Positions 1-10,469 of a DNA stretch of 64,000 bases are shown piece by piece. Location: NCBI GenBank assembly GCA_036365515.1, contig CM070873.1, forward strand, positions 264,379,075-264,443,074. The letters run 5' to 3'. The number at the start of each line of letters is the position of its first letter. The stretch's first letter is position 1. This DNA comes from Torymus aiolomorphi (lineage: Eukaryota; Arthropoda; Insecta; Hymenoptera; Torymidae). Position numbers and translations under genes: made by a program. The notes under the pieces are model-generated. The model was given only the letters and a program-made list of their open reading frames with translations, did no database searches and was not told where the DNA came from.

Positions 1-271
1 TATAATTTTCTGCATTAAGTCTAATTAATAACTAATTTTAAACAAGTCTGTGGAAAAATCTAATAAATCAATTTACTCCAAGTTTTTATAGGCTATCGGT
101 TTATCAGGATCGGACTCAGTTTATCGGCTACCGCCGAGGTATACAAAAGTGTTTCCGTACTCGCTCTGTGTAAATATACAAATACAAAGTATAATTTCGA
201 ATAATACTGTTACCGTTTCGATCTTTCAACATTTTTATATCAGATTTTAAGCTTTACCTATTCTTTCCATA

Positions 272-705
272 ATGCCTAATCCTGCAATAAAGTGCTTTTC
301 CTCCCCCAATAAGCAACCAATTAAGTTATCAAATACAGTGCGATGCCTTGGTTGTAAAACCTATTTTCACGATGGTTGTTCTAAGTCAGATCGTGCGGGA
401 CGACTAGAAAATGGATGCTTTAAGAAGTGCTGTGCAACCTCTTCGTTGTAAAGGAAAAAGTATTTAGAATCTCTTCACCTTCAACATGGGCTTATAACTC
501 GAGTACAGAAATCTCTTCTTTGAATGATCTTTCGAAAAGAATCAATGAGAAGTCTGATGCAAACACTAAGGAATTAAAAGACAAAATGGAAGCAATAAAT
601 AACCACCTTAAGGTATATGATGATAACATCACAGCCGTTATACGAAGAATAGACTCTCTTGAGATGAAGATTTCACTTTCTTCAACGTCCACATTAAACT
701 CTTAG
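272..705 (+). pseudogene. LINE ORF1 relic with PHD-like zinc finger and coiled coil
   Basis: Two overlapping frames make up the remains of a non-LTR retrotransposon ORF1. Frame 1 opens at ATG 272 and stops at 449-451. It carries a Cys/His cluster (CLGCKTYFHDGC, followed by CFKKCC) resembling the PHD-type finger of CR1/Jockey-group ORF1 proteins. A second frame, open 427-705, continues with an E/K-rich region predicted to form a coiled coil (for example DLSKRINEKSDANTKELKDK), which in this family drives ORF1 multimerisation. One frameshift near 430-450 therefore separates two halves of one protein. After the stop at 703-705, further ORF1-like residues can be followed to about 810 and resume after the MITE at 813-1511 (RRLEIASADKV and onward, about 1525-1640). 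Family assignment rests on motif recognition only. Confidence 0.6.
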
Positions 706-812
706 TCGGAAGACATGCTCGTTGAATGGAACCTACGTCTGATTAGAGGAAAAAGTCTTCACATGCTTGGCGTTTCGGAGAGTCTGCGCACCGTTGCCAA
801 TCTCAGCGATTA

Positions 813-1511
813 AGGGGAACGTCCCAATACCCGAATAGTGCCCAATACCCGAACAATATTACTTATTCGTCTCTTTCTCGGTTAATAAACGTTAAAACAT
901 CTCAAAAATTTTTTCTTAGTTTTCTTTAAAGTTTTAGTTTAGTTAGTATTCTTTTAAAGTTATTAAGGATAAGGTAAACAGTTTATAAAAAAATATTTCA
1001 ATTAGATAGTATTCGGGTATTGGGTCATGACATTAAATAACATGTCCCGGTACCCGAACAGTACATGGTGTTTGTCGTAACCTCAATATTGCAAAGTTTA
1101 CATGTATTTTAGATTATGTTATGTTTTCCATATGACTTACATTTTACATATATAGTGTTTATACATTTATTCCAGTAATTATAACAACAAAAGAACATTG
1201 TAATAATCAAAAATAATTTAATAAGTCGTTTATTTACAAACGATTGTTCGGGTATTAGGACATAAAAATGGAACAATGGGGACATACGTATTTTCTGTGT
1301 TCGGATAAGGGGACAAAGGCATCACCGTGCTTTTATCTTTATAATAAACAATTACCTTTATAAAACAATCTCATTTTGATACCATTTGACTAAGGACGTC
1401 ATAATTGATCATATAAAAGAAAATATTATTGTTTAAACCTTCTAGAGTAATTATTTTCGTTGAATGTTGAAAGTCAATTTCTTTCATGTTCGGGTATTGG
1501 GACGTTTCCCT
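813..1511. mobile_element. 699-bp MITE with TA target duplication
   Basis: The ends are inverted repeats: AGGGGAACGTCCCAATACCC on the left and its complement GGGTATTGGGACGTTTCCCT on the right, with one mismatch. The element is flanked by TA at 811-812 and 1512-1513. It interrupts LINE ORF1, because recognisable ORF1 residues lie on both sides. The words 'CCCAATACCCGAA' and 'TTCGGGTATTGGG' recur inside (around 838-855, 1010-1022, 1248-1260), so the termini are partly iterated. No transposase is present. The TA target fits a Tc1/mariner-type mobiliser, which is an inference. Confidence 0.7.
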
Positions 1512-1903
1512 TACATCGATCTTAGTTCGCCGCCTTGAAATCGCTTCTGCTGATAAAGTAAGACTTCTACTCGTTACTTTTCTAACGAACGGCTTGTCCA
1601 TGTGGCTCGCTTTCGTAAACGAAGATTTCCTCGCGCTGTCACTATTCTGGCTGAATTGACTTCATAGCAACTTGAACATCTACAGAATCTCCGTAAGGAG
1701 CTTCACTCTCTGAATTCGAATAACACTGAAGTTCAAAAACCATAAAATATTTCAGAGGAATTCCTAAAATTGTTGATGCTATCAACACGGCTCCAAAAAA
1801 CTGATGGGCTTATTCTCTTCTCGCCTACCATCGGATCTTCTTATTTATTATCAAAACGCTTAAAGCCTACGTCCCAAAACTGCCCTATTTTCATTAAATC
1901 TCC

Positions 1904-2577
1904 ATGCTGATGCTTCAATCTCCAGACGTTATCATCCTCACTGAAACCAATCTTTCTTTAGATTTCGATGATGCTGAACTCGGTCTCAATAACTTCAGCA
2001 TCTATAGGCAAGACCGTAGTAGGCTGACGAGCGAACGCATAAGCGGTGGTGGTGTCTTAATTGCTGTAAACAAGAAAATCGTCTCTTTATCCGTTGTTAT
2101 CACCTGTGACTCTGTAGAATACAAATTTATTTTGATCCCATGAGTCACCTCTAAACTCCTCATCGGTGCTGTATATCTTCCTTCTAGCTCTCACTCTAAT
2201 GCCTTCAATCTTCATACAAATACCATCAAAAAGCTTCAAGTCTCCTATCCGGATTGCATCACTATCATCTTAGGTAAATACAATCTCCCGAACACAACTT
2301 CATACATAGATTATGTCATGCCTAACCATAAAGACTGCGTTGCTCTCCTCTGCAACACATTCTCGTATTTAAATATATCTCAAGTTTACCCAGTTCATAA
2401 AAAAAGGATACACATTGGATCTTAACTTCGATCACGAACTTGGAATTGCCGGACTCTGAAGAGCAGCTTATGAAGACGGATCAACATCATGTTGACCTCT
2501 ATTCCTGGTACACGAAGTCAATATACGTAATTTTAATGCTCCATTCTCGCGTAGTAATTTTAGAAAAGCGAACTGAG
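1904..2577 (+). pseudogene. LINE apurinic-like endonuclease domain, decayed
   Basis: This is the endonuclease/exonuclease/phosphatase-fold domain of a LINE pol protein. Visible motifs in order are VIILTETNLS (metal-binding Glu of the TE motif), a GGGVLIAV strand, AVYLPSSS, and the position of the conserved GD(F/Y)N motif, here LGKYNLP near 2271-2291. It ends with a DQHH motif (about 2480-2491) corresponding to the C-terminal Asp/His pair of this fold. Frames break at 2141-2143 and again near 2400-2460. The Asp of GD(F/Y)N is replaced by Lys. With the stops this makes the domain catalytically dead. It belongs with the ORF1 relic upstream and the linker and RT pieces downstream. Confidence 0.7.
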
Positions 2578-3026
2578 ACAATATAGTATATTACGATACG
2601 TGTGACTAAAGTGGCCCTTTTTGGCACGGCGTGAGGTTAGTGCCCGAGCGCAGCGAGGGCGCTAAACGCCGTGCAATAAAGAGCCACTAAGTCACGAGTA
2701 TCGTATACTATTTTATAGCACTACCTGCCCAAAGCCCGCTGTCACGCCTATCCGTGGCTAAAGTAGTCCTTTTTTGCACCGTGAGGTTAGCGCACGAGCG
2801 TAGCGAGTGTGATAAACACGGTGCAAAAAAGGACTACTTTAGCCACAGATAGGCGTGACGAAAGTGCGGGCTTTGGTCACACCGTGCTATAAATAGTACA
2901 TTTCGACACGGGTGGGGAAGTCACACCACCTAAATAATCGACTTACGCACTAGTTTCGAACGGTATTTTATACCACAAGCGCCGAAAAATCATATCAAAG
3001 TTGTGATTTTGAGGTTAGAGTGGTAT
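2578..3026. repeat. hairpin-repeat insertion in the LINE
   Basis: LINE coding sequence stops near 2577 and resumes near 3028; the intervening 450 bp is an insertion. It contains two long hairpins. One is around 2600-2690 (arms related by GGCACGGCG and CGCCGTGC). The other is a nearly perfect stem at about 2739-2862, whose arms begin GTCACGCCTATCCGTGGCTA and end with the complement. Loops carry CGAGCGYAGCGAG-type words. The right part (2885-3020, TTTCGACACGGGTG through TTTTGAGGTTAGAG) is repeated with changes at 36275-36440. The 2739-2862 stem is related to the hairpin at 49825-49960. No coding potential is visible. Confidence 0.65.
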
Positions 3027-3027
3027 A

Positions 3028-3312
3028 AATGAATTTTTCAATAGTGTAAATTGGGATTATGTTTTTTCAGATTATAACCTAGAGTCAAATGTCAAACTTT
3101 TTTACGAAACCCTTAGTGAGCCATGGCATCGTTTTGAGCCAACTAAGCGCTTGTATTCTTGGCGATTTCATATCTGGTATACTAATGCCCTTCAAGACTT
3201 AATTATTAAAAAAAAAACTTTGGAAACAAACTAATAATTTATTTGATTGCATAGAATTCAAGCGGTTAAGGGCTCAATGTATTAAAGAATCTAAACCATG
3301 CTATAAGATCTT
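3028..3312 (+). pseudogene. LINE pol linker between endonuclease and RT
   Basis: The reading frame NEFFNSVNWDYVF, SNVKLFYETL and YSWRFHIWY, then (after stops) FKRLRAQCIKESKPCYK, matches the region that follows the endonuclease in CR1/Jockey-group LINE polyproteins (an NW-containing segment, then a basic helix). It directly continues the EN relic once the hairpin insertion is removed. The next recognisable LINE sequence is the RT at 10470. About 130-150 codons of the intervening linker are missing, so either a deletion accompanied the insertion or these are parts of two copies. Confidence 0.6.
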
Positions 3313-5318
3313 GTGACGTACACGACTATCTCGGTACATGATCACGCAAACGGAGAAATATAAACAAAGTCCCGGCTCGACATAGTCTAGGCGCAGGCTA
3401 TGATTTCGTAGTCGATTGAGTGCCATTGCTCTACTCAAGGTTTTTATACGCATTTTTTCATCCTGATTACGAATTTTGAGGGTAGAAGTCCTGAAAGTGG
3501 TCAGATAAATTGTTATTAACAATTTAATTGTTTAAATCGTTATATCTCTAATTCTTTGATAGATATCAAAATTTTGCTTTTGCAAAATTGTTGGGTTTTA
3601 ATTCAGAAATATCCTCGATTTTGAATTTTTAAGAAAACTTAATTAGAAAAAAAGTTATAGCAAATTTAGTGCAAAAAAGTCCTGATGTAGCTTCGCGCGG
3701 CCACTCTTTCGCTTGTATCTCGGGTTCTAACGAAAATTTTTCAACTTTCAACCTCGCATTTTGAAGAGAAAATAAATTCTATTAAGCCATTTCATAATTA
3801 TTATCTATAATTTAGTTTACATAATTATTTAAACGTTTTTAATTAAAAATTTGAGTAAAAAATGTCAATTTAATTTGTTTATAAGACTTTTTTCACTATT
3901 TGCACTAATTTTATGAAAATTTTTCTTTTTCAAATTATTTGTTTTTCATTTACAAATACGCTAGATTTTGAATTTTTAAGAAAACTTAATTAGAAAAAAA
4001 TATATCGCAAATTGAGTGCAAAAAAGTCCCGTTGTAGCTAAGCGCGATAATTCTTTTACTTGCTTCTAGCAAAAATTTGTTAATTTTCAGCTAAACATAA
4101 AATATTATTACATTAATTTATAATTATTATCTATAATTTAGTATAAAAAAAATTAAGCGCCACAATTTTAAACTTCAAGTAAATAATATTGATTTATCTG
4201 ATGTGCACGCATAAATAAAAATGACATTGATATTTTATCAAGCAATCTATTATTTGTTTTTCAACGTATTCCCACATCTCAAGTTTAATCTAAAAATTAA
4301 TGTAACAAAACCAAAATATGCCAAATGTAAAATTTAAAATATTATTTATATGTTTGAATTTGAATTACCGCGTTATATGCGATGCGCGGGCGCAGCGCTC
4401 ATAAATACAATGATTAAATTAATATAATTTAGAGTTCTTAATTACATATTTTTATGAAGTTTTATTAAAAGAAATCTTAGTAAAATATTTGTATTGATTT
4501 TATTAAAATATTTTAATTTCATTTAACAAATAAAATCCACCTTTTTTACAGAAATTTTTCGGTTGAAGCGCTGAAATAATTATTTAAACTATAGTAAATT
4601 ATAGATAATTATTATAAAGTAGCTTCATAGAGTATTATTCTCTCTTCAAAATGCGAGGTTGAAAGTTGAAAAATTTTCGTTAGAACCGGAGATACAAGCG
4701 AAAGAGTGTCCGCGCTTAGATACAACGAGACTTTTTGCACTCAATTTGCGATACTTTTTTTTTCTAATTAAGTTTTCTTAAAAATTCAAAATTTAGCGTA
4801 TTTGTAAATGAAAAACAAACAACTTTGCAAAAGAAAAATTTTGATAAAATTAGTGCAAATAGTGAAAAAAGTCTTATAAACAAATTAAATTGACATTTTT
4901 TACTGAAATTTTTAATTAAAAACGTTTAAATAATTATGTAAACTAAATTATAGATAATAATTATCGAGTGGCTTAATAGAACATTATTCTCTCTTCAAAA
5001 TGCGAGGTTGAAAGTTGAAAAATTTTCGTTAGAACCGGAGATACAAGCGAAAGAGTGGCCGCGCGAAGCTACATCAGGACTTTTTTGCACTAAATTTGCT
5101 ATAACTTTTTTTCTAATTAAGTTTTCTTAAAAATTCAAAATCGAGCATATTTCTGAATTAAAAACCAACAATTTTGCAAAAGCAAAATTTTTATATCTAT
5201 CAAAGAATTAAAGATATAACGATTTAAACAATTAAATTGTTAATAACAATTTATCTGACCACTTTCAGGACTTCTACCCTCAAAATTCGTAATCAGGACG
5301 AAAAAATACCTATAAAAA

Positions 5319-5575
5319 TGTTAGAATATAAGGTACATTTATGTCGACGTATGAGAGAGAATGAATACGTAGCGCCATCTCGCGTATAGCGAGGCGCAAG
5401 CTAGCGAGAGCGAGTGGCCGAAGCGGGAGCTCACTCGTCCGCCGTCCTCTGCCAGGAGCAGTTGTAAAGAGAGAGAGCTGTACTCAAGTTAATAAAGTTC
5501 ACCGTTGTCACTGTTCACAAGAGAGTGGCTTATTTGAAGAAGCCCTGTGTCCCATCCACTACTCATTTCCTGACA
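5319..5575 (+). repeat. Copia A 5' LTR
   Basis: Begins TGTTAGAATATAAGG and ends TTTCCTGACA. It is repeated at 9813-10069 with the same length and about four substitutions. It carries GC-rich regulatory-looking sequence (CGAGGCGCAAGCTAGCGAGAG) and AATAAAG near 5493, a candidate polyadenylation signal. Confidence 0.95.
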
Positions 5576-5584
5576 TGGTAGCAG
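5576..5584 (+). promoter_or_regulatory. Copia A primer binding site (initiator tRNA-Met 3' end)
   Basis: TGGTAGCAG abuts the 5' LTR and is complementary to the 3' terminus (including CCA) of insect initiator tRNA-Met. This differs from Copia C in this window, which uses an internal half-tRNA-type site. Confidence 0.75.
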
Positions 5585-5665
5585 TGTTCGTGGTTGTTTG
5601 ATTCTGACTCAATACAAACCTCGGTGAGTATTGTGGCAGCTTGCCGCAAGAACAAAGGAAGACGC

Positions 5666-8600
5666 ATGAGCGTAAAAGAAGAATCTAAGGTAAAGTGTGA
5701 ACACGTAAGTGAAACTAAAAGTGAAGAAGAGTTTTTCGAAATTGAGACTAAAGAGACTGAAAAGAAAGAAAACATGCAGGAAGTAAAAATACCGATTTTT
5801 GATGGACAAGAATACAAAAATTGGAAGAAACGCATATTAATGTTTCTAAAAATGAAAAAGTGTGAGATTGTAGTTACACGTGCAAAAGTGGAAGCAGACA
5901 AAGTTGATTGGGACGAAAAAGATGTGCAAGCTATTAATTATATTTATAGTGCGATTTCAAATAATCAAATGGAATTGATACGTGACAAAGAAACGGCGTT
6001 TGATATTATGAGAAAATTTGATAGCACATATTTGAAAGAATCGACAGCTCTCCAGATAATGTGTAGAAATAAATTGGAAAATTTGAAGTTAAAAGATTTT
6101 AAAAACTCAACAGATTACTTTAATGAATTTGAAAAATCAGTGAACGAATTGAAAGAAGCTGGTGCAAATGTAACAGAGAAAGAAAAGATGAATTACATGT
6201 TGAGGACATTGCCGGATTCGATGAGTCATATAGGAGATTTAATAGATGTAATAAAAGAAGAAGAACAAAACGTAGATTATGTGAAAAACAAAATTAAGAT
6301 GGCTGAACAAAAACAAAAAAGTACAAGTGAAAATTCAAGATCAAACGCGTTTATGCTTGAAAAGGATAAATACCAAGAAAACAAAAAGACATGTTATGTA
6401 TGTGGTGGTGTCGGACACATACAGTATGAGTGCCCAACCAAAAACAATTCGTGGAATCGAGGGACGCCCCAGCGACGAAGCGGACAGAGTCGCGCGCCAC
6501 AGAGAGGAGGGGGCAACGGCAGAGCCTACTCGCAACAGCGAGGAGGCGCGAGCGGGCGCGGAGCCTACCAACAGCAAGGATCGAGTTACAACCGGCGCGG
6601 CAGTGGCAGCTACGGACAACGCGGCCGAGGCGCAAGAGCCAGCGATGACAACAGCCAAGCTGAACGAGGCGCGGAGAAAAGCGAAGCTTTTAACGCGTCA
6701 ATACAGGTTAGGTCTGCGAATACTGAGAACGGTAATGTAAATGAAAGGGAAATAGAATGGATTTTAGACAGTGGTTGTACAGACCATGTCATAAATGATG
6801 ACTATTATTTTAGTAAAGCGATTGTTTTAAAAGAACCGATTAATGTCAAAGTAGGAGATGGAAGAATTTTAAAAGCAACTAAAATCAGATATGTGAATAG
6901 TAAATTTAAAACTTTTAATGATAATGTGACATATATTGAATTGAAGAATGTTTTCTATGTTAAAGATATGGATAAGAATTTAATTAGTTTTGCTAAAGTA
7001 ACTGATAAGTATAAAGTAGTATCTATCGGAGATAGTTCTAAAATTTACAATGATGATAATAAAGTAATTGCAATAGCTTGGAAAAACAATAGAGTCTATA
7101 AAATGACAAGTTATTTAGTAAAGAATATAGAGTCAAATATAGTAAGAAAAGATAATAGTAAAATGACATTAAAGGAAAAATGGCATAGAACTTTGGGACA
7201 CGTTAATTTTAACTATTTGAATACGATGTGTAAAAATCATGTTTTACAGGGTTTGCCAAGTGAAATAGAATCAGATTATTTTAAATGTGCTACGTGTATT
7301 GAGAATAAAATGCACAACATTCCATTTGAAAACAAAAGAAAAAGAGCACAAGACATATTAGAAATAGTGCATACAGACTTAAATGGGCCACATTCTGAAG
7401 GTTATAAAGGGGAAAAATATTTTCTAACGTTTATTGATGATTTTAGCAAATTAGCCAAAGTTTATCCGATTAAGTCAAAAAGTGAAGTATATGACAAATT
7501 TATTGAATATATTAATTTAGTTGAGAATAAAACTGGAAAGAATATTAAAAAATTAAGATGTGACAATGGTACTGAATATTTAAATAAAGATATGTATAGA
7601 TTATTTAGAGAAAAGGGAATTGAATTAGAAACATGTCCACCGTATGTACATGAGCTGAACGGTACCGCTGAAAGGTACAATAGGACGATTATGGATAGTG
7701 CTAGGTATTTATTAGCTGAGTCTAAGGTGGAAAGAAGATTTTGGCCAGAAGTAGTCTGCGCCGCAGCATATTTAAAGAACAGGACAATAGCAAACACGTT
7801 AGAAAGGAATAAATCTCCTTATGAGATATTTTTTGTTGAAAAGCCAGATACTAAATATTTGAAATTGTACGGAAGTAAAGTATTTGTGAGAGTACCTGAA
7901 AGCAAAAGAAATTCGAAATGGGATAGAAAAGCAGATTTAGGAATTTTGATAGGTTATGATGTAACAGGGTACAGAGTGTTGATAGGAAATAGAGTTATTG
8001 TAGCTAGACACGTTGATGTTATAGAAGAAGATATAAAATGCATTGGGTTTAATGATATTGATGAAAGAAATGAAAACGATAATGACTTAATCCCTTCACC
8101 TACTTCGACCCTCGGGGAGAGTAGGGGAAGTAAAACTGATTTAGAAAATTTAAATGAAAATATAAATAACAATGAAAATGCTGATAATGAAGTAGAAGAA
8201 GTACCTCAAATAAGAAGGTCACAAAGAACGATTACAAGACCTAGTAGATTTGATGATAATTATGTATATAGTGGATGTATTTATGTAAATTATTGTAGTG
8301 CAGATAGTCCTGTAAGCTTTAAAGAGGCTATTGAAATGAATAGTTTAAAGAAAAATAAAACTTGGGAATTAGTCGAAAAACCAAAGAATGAAAAAGTGAT
8401 AGACTTAAAATGGATTTATACTAAGAAAAGCGAAAACGTATATAAAGCTAGAATTGTTGTAAGAGGTTATCAACAGAAAGATGTGCTGGATGATATTTAT
8501 TCTCCAGTAGCGAAAACGCAAACGTTGAAAGTATTATTATCATATTGTTGTCAAAATAGATTTTTAATTGAACAGATGGATGTAGAGACAGCGTTTTTAA

Positions 8601-9784
8601 ATGGTAAAGTTAAGTCGAGAGTATTTGTTAAACAACCTGAAGGTTATGAGGATGGAACTGAAAGAGTGTGTATGTTGAATAAAACATTGTATGGTCTGCG
8701 TGAGAGTCCGAGAGCGTGGTACGAGTGTTTGGATGATTATTTAAAATCATTAGGATTCGCGAGAAGCAAAAATGATTATTGTTTGTATACTTTGAAACAA
8801 AAGGATGAGATTATATATTTGATTATATTTGTAGACGATCTTTTGATTTGCTGTAAAAATAGACACAATTTAGATTTGATAAAAGGTTTACTCAAAGAAA
8901 GATTTCAGATGAAAGATTTAGGAAAAGTGAGTATGTATTTAGGAATTAATATTGAATATGATGAAAAGAAAATTGAGATGTCTTTAGATCAAGAAAAGTA
9001 TATTGAATCACTAGCTAGAAAATATCAGATTGAAGAAGCTAAATTATATGAGACTCCTATGGAACAAAATTTGAAACTAGAACCTGCTCAAGAAATAAAT
9101 GAGAATTTAAAATATAGAAATTTAATAGGAGCACTTTTGTATATTAGTTCAGGAACTAGATTAGATGTGAGTTACAGTGTTAATTATTTAAGTAGATTCC
9201 AAAACTGTTACGATAAAACTCACTATAAATATGCATTAAGAATTTTAAAATATTTGTATTTGACTAAAGATTTAAAATTAAGTTACAAGAAAAATGATAA
9301 AGCAGATGTTCTTGAATGTTATGTTGATGCCGATTGGGCAGGAGATTGTAATGATAGAAAGTCAACGACTGGATATGTTATAAAGTTATTTGGTAATGTG
9401 ATTCATTGGAAATCAAGGAAACAAGGAAGTGTAACGAAGTCTTCAACAGCTGCAGAGTATGTTGCACTGTCGGAAGCAGTAAGTGAAATTGTATTAATAA
9501 GAGATTTGTTAAATAGCTTTAATGTAGAAATTGAGAAACCAGTAAATGTTTATGAGGATAATTCAGGCGCTGTGATTATTGCCAAGTACGGTAATTTTAC
9601 TAAAAAATCTAAGTACATCGAAGTACATTATCATTTTGTAAACGAGAATTATGAGAAAGGTTTAATTGATATTGTTAAGGTTAGTACAGAGAAAAATGTT
9701 GCAGATATTTTGACAAAGGCTCTTGGACGAGTAAGATTTGAAAATTTGAGAAGTTTATTGAATTTAATTTCAAGACTATTGTAA
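5666..9784 (+). CDS. Copia A gag-pol polyprotein
   Basis: Uninterrupted 1372-codon frame from the first ATG at 5666. The frame is open upstream to about 5594 but has no earlier ATG. Domains in order: gag (VKIPIFDGQEYKNW near the N-terminus); zinc knuckle CYVCGGVGHIQYEC (about 6391-6432); an Arg/Gly-rich stretch (about 6460-6650); aspartic protease WILDSGCTDHV; GAG-pre-integrase with HRTLGHVN and CATCIENK; DDE integrase (HTDLNGPH, RCDNGTEY, ELNGTAERYNR); reverse transcriptase (QMDVETAFLNG, LYGLRESPRAWY, catalytic FVDD in IIFVDDLLICC); RNase H (DADWAGDCNDRKSTTGY, SSTAAEYVALSEA) and a C-terminal DILTKAL. All catalytic residues I can check are present, so it may be functional. Protein acts in a cytoplasmic virus-like particle, then the integrase acts in the nucleus. 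Confidence 0.95.
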   Translation: MSVKEESKVKCEHVSETKSEEEFFEIETKETEKKENMQEVKIPIFDGQEYKNWKKRILMFLKMKKCEIVVTRAKVEADKVDWDEKDVQAINYIYSAISNNQMELIRDKETAFDIMRKFDSTYLKESTALQIMCRNKLENLKLKDFKNSTDYFNEFEKSVNELKEAGANVTEKEKMNYMLRTLPDSMSHIGDLIDVIKEEEQNVDYVKNKIKMAEQKQKSTSENSRSNAFMLEKDKYQENKKTCYVCGGVGHIQYECPTKNNSWNRGTPQRRSGQSRAPQRGGGNGRAYSQQRGGASGRGAYQQQGSSYNRRGSGSYGQRGRGARASDDNSQAERGAEKSEAFNASIQVRSANTENGNVNEREIEWILDSGCTDHVINDDYYFSKAIVLKEPINVKVGDGRILKATKIRYVNSKFKTFNDNVTYIELKNVFYVKDMDKNLISFAKVTDKYKVVSIGDSSKIYNDDNKVIAIAWKNNRVYKMTSYLVKNIESNIVRKDNSKMTLKEKWHRTLGHVNFNYLNTMCKNHVLQGLPSEIESDYFKCATCIENKMHNIPFENKRKRAQDILEIVHTDLNGPHSEGYKGEKYFLTFIDDFSKLAKVYPIKSKSEVYDKFIEYINLVENKTGKNIKKLRCDNGTEYLNKDMYRLFREKGIELETCPPYVHELNGTAERYNRTIMDSARYLLAESKVERRFWPEVVCAAAYLKNRTIANTLERNKSPYEIFFVEKPDTKYLKLYGSKVFVRVPESKRNSKWDRKADLGILIGYDVTGYRVLIGNRVIVARHVDVIEEDIKCIGFNDIDERNENDNDLIPSPTSTLGESRGSKTDLENLNENINNNENADNEVEEVPQIRRSQRTITRPSRFDDNYVYSGCIYVNYCSADSPVSFKEAIEMNSLKKNKTWELVEKPKNEKVIDLKWIYTKKSENVYKARIVVRGYQQKDVLDDIYSPVAKTQTLKVLLSYCCQNRFLIEQMDVETAFLNGKVKSRVFVKQPEGYEDGTERVCMLNKTLYGLRESPRAWYECLDDYLKSLGFARSKNDYCLYTLKQKDEIIYLIIFVDDLLICCKNRHNLDLIKGLLKERFQMKDLGKVSMYLGINIEYDEKKIEMSLDQEKYIESLARKYQIEEAKLYETPMEQNLKLEPAQEINENLKYRNLIGALLYISSGTRLDVSYSVNYLSRFQNCYDKTHYKYALRILKYLYLTKDLKLSYKKNDKADVLECYVDADWAGDCNDRKSTTGYVIKLFGNVIHWKSRKQGSVTKSSTAAEYVALSEAVSEIVLIRDLLNSFNVEIEKPVNVYEDNSGAVIIAKYGNFTKKSKYIEVHYHFVNENYEKGLIDIVKVSTEKNVADILTKALGRVRFENLRSLLNLISRLL

Positions 9785-9800
9785 TTGCGAGAAACATAAA

Positions 9801-9812
9801 TGTAAGGAGGCG
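9801..9812 (+). promoter_or_regulatory. Copia A polypurine tract
   Basis: TGTAAGGAGGCG lies immediately before the 3' LTR. The AAGGAGG core is the likely plus-strand primer, although it is short and followed by CG before the LTR's TG. Confidence 0.55.
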
Positions 9813-10069
9813 TGTTAGAATATAAGGTATATTTATGTCGACGTATGAGAGAGAATGAATACGTAGCGCCATCTCGCGTATAGCGAGGCGCAAGCTAGCG
9901 AGAGCGAGCGGCCGAAGCGGGAGCTCACTCGTCCGCCGTCCTCTGCCAGGAGCAGTTGTAAAGAGAGAGAGCTGTACTCAAGTTAATAAAGTTCACCGTT
10001 GTTACTGTTCACAAGAGAGTGGCTTATTTGAAGAAGCCCTGTGTCACATCCACTACTCATTTCCTGACA
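9813..10069 (+). repeat. Copia A 3' LTR
   Basis: Same length and termini as the 5' LTR. Differences seen include C/T near 9828, T/C near 9909, C/T near 9999 and C/A near 10047. Followed by the AAAAA target duplication and the resumed foldback arm. Confidence 0.95.
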
Positions 10070-10134
10070 AAAAACCTTGAGTAAACCATTGGGACTCAAT
10101 CGGCTACGAAATCATAGCCTGGGCCTATAGACTA

Positions 10135-10456
10135 ACAAGCGCGCGCGACCAGCGCAAATTAGGCAAGCTCGCAGTCTCTCGCGGGCACTAAGGCGTATCT
10201 CTGACGTCAGATGTAAACACATTGCTGTCACGTGGGAGAGAGATGGCCAGATTGTAATTTAATATATAAAGGCCGAGTTCCGAGTAATCGGCACGCATTT
10301 CTATGTCCGAGCAAGCTCAATACACTTACGGATAAGTAGTGCGCTTAGGTTAGTGATGTCGGCAAAACCCTTTGCGCTTGTTAAAATATTGAAGATATAC
10401 ATTTTGTATTTTTTGTGTAAATAAATTTGAATGTAACAATATACATTACTTAACAT
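10135..10456 (+). repeat. LTR-like segment (promoter and poly(A) signals)
   Basis: Between the foldback and the LINE RT is a segment with a TATA-like box (TAATATATAAAGG near 10258-10270), GC-rich sequence upstream, a candidate start region, AATAAA near 10421 and an end ...ACTTAACA. The counterpart on the other side of the foldback (3313-3382) begins TGTGACGTACACGAC. Together they could be one solo LTR split by the foldback. No target duplication is evident, so this is only a suggestion. No gene is visible. Confidence 0.3.
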
Positions 10457-10469
10457 ACATTCTTTCACA

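Larger units (their letters stand above)
5319..10069 (+). mobile_element. Copia A, full-length LTR retrotransposon
   Basis: Complete Ty1/Copia element of 4751 bp with two 257-bp LTRs (TG...CA), a tRNA primer site directly after the 5' LTR, one gag-pol frame, a short purine-rich tract before the 3' LTR, and a 5-bp target duplication AAAAA (5314-5318 and 10070-10074). The two LTRs differ at about 4 of 257 positions by my reading (about 98.4% identical), so insertion is fairly recent and clearly later than the foldback it disrupts. It is the youngest well-supported autonomous-looking element here besides the PLE array. Confidence 0.95.
3383..10134. mobile_element. foldback element (about 2 kb) interrupted by Copia A
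   Basis: Outer ends TAGTCTAGGCGCAGGCTATG (3383) and its imperfect complement ending ATAGACTA (10134) are inverted, flanked by ACA on both sides (3380-3382, 10135-10137). The left arm covers about 3383-4130 and the right arm about 4560-5313 plus 10075-10134, where Copia A is inserted. Each arm contains two roughly 350-bp tandem repeats (left about 3595 and 3955; right about 4640 and 4985), recognisable by AGTGCAAAAAAGTCC followed by CGCGCGGCC or a variant. Removing Copia A and one AAAAA copy rejoins the right arm exactly. There is no ORF apart from the Copia. Long arms built of tandem repeats recall Foldback/Galileo elements, but no transposase is here to test that. Confidence 0.65.

Noticed and set aside
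3301..3522. Minus-strand 73-codon frame near the first foldback
   Set aside because: Spans the boundary between LINE linker and foldback arm and has no family features.
6327..6792. Several overlapping frames of 60-137 codons in gag of Copia A
   Set aside because: They lie over the GC-rich Arg/Gly tract, where stop codons are rare in all frames. The gag frame itself explains the region.
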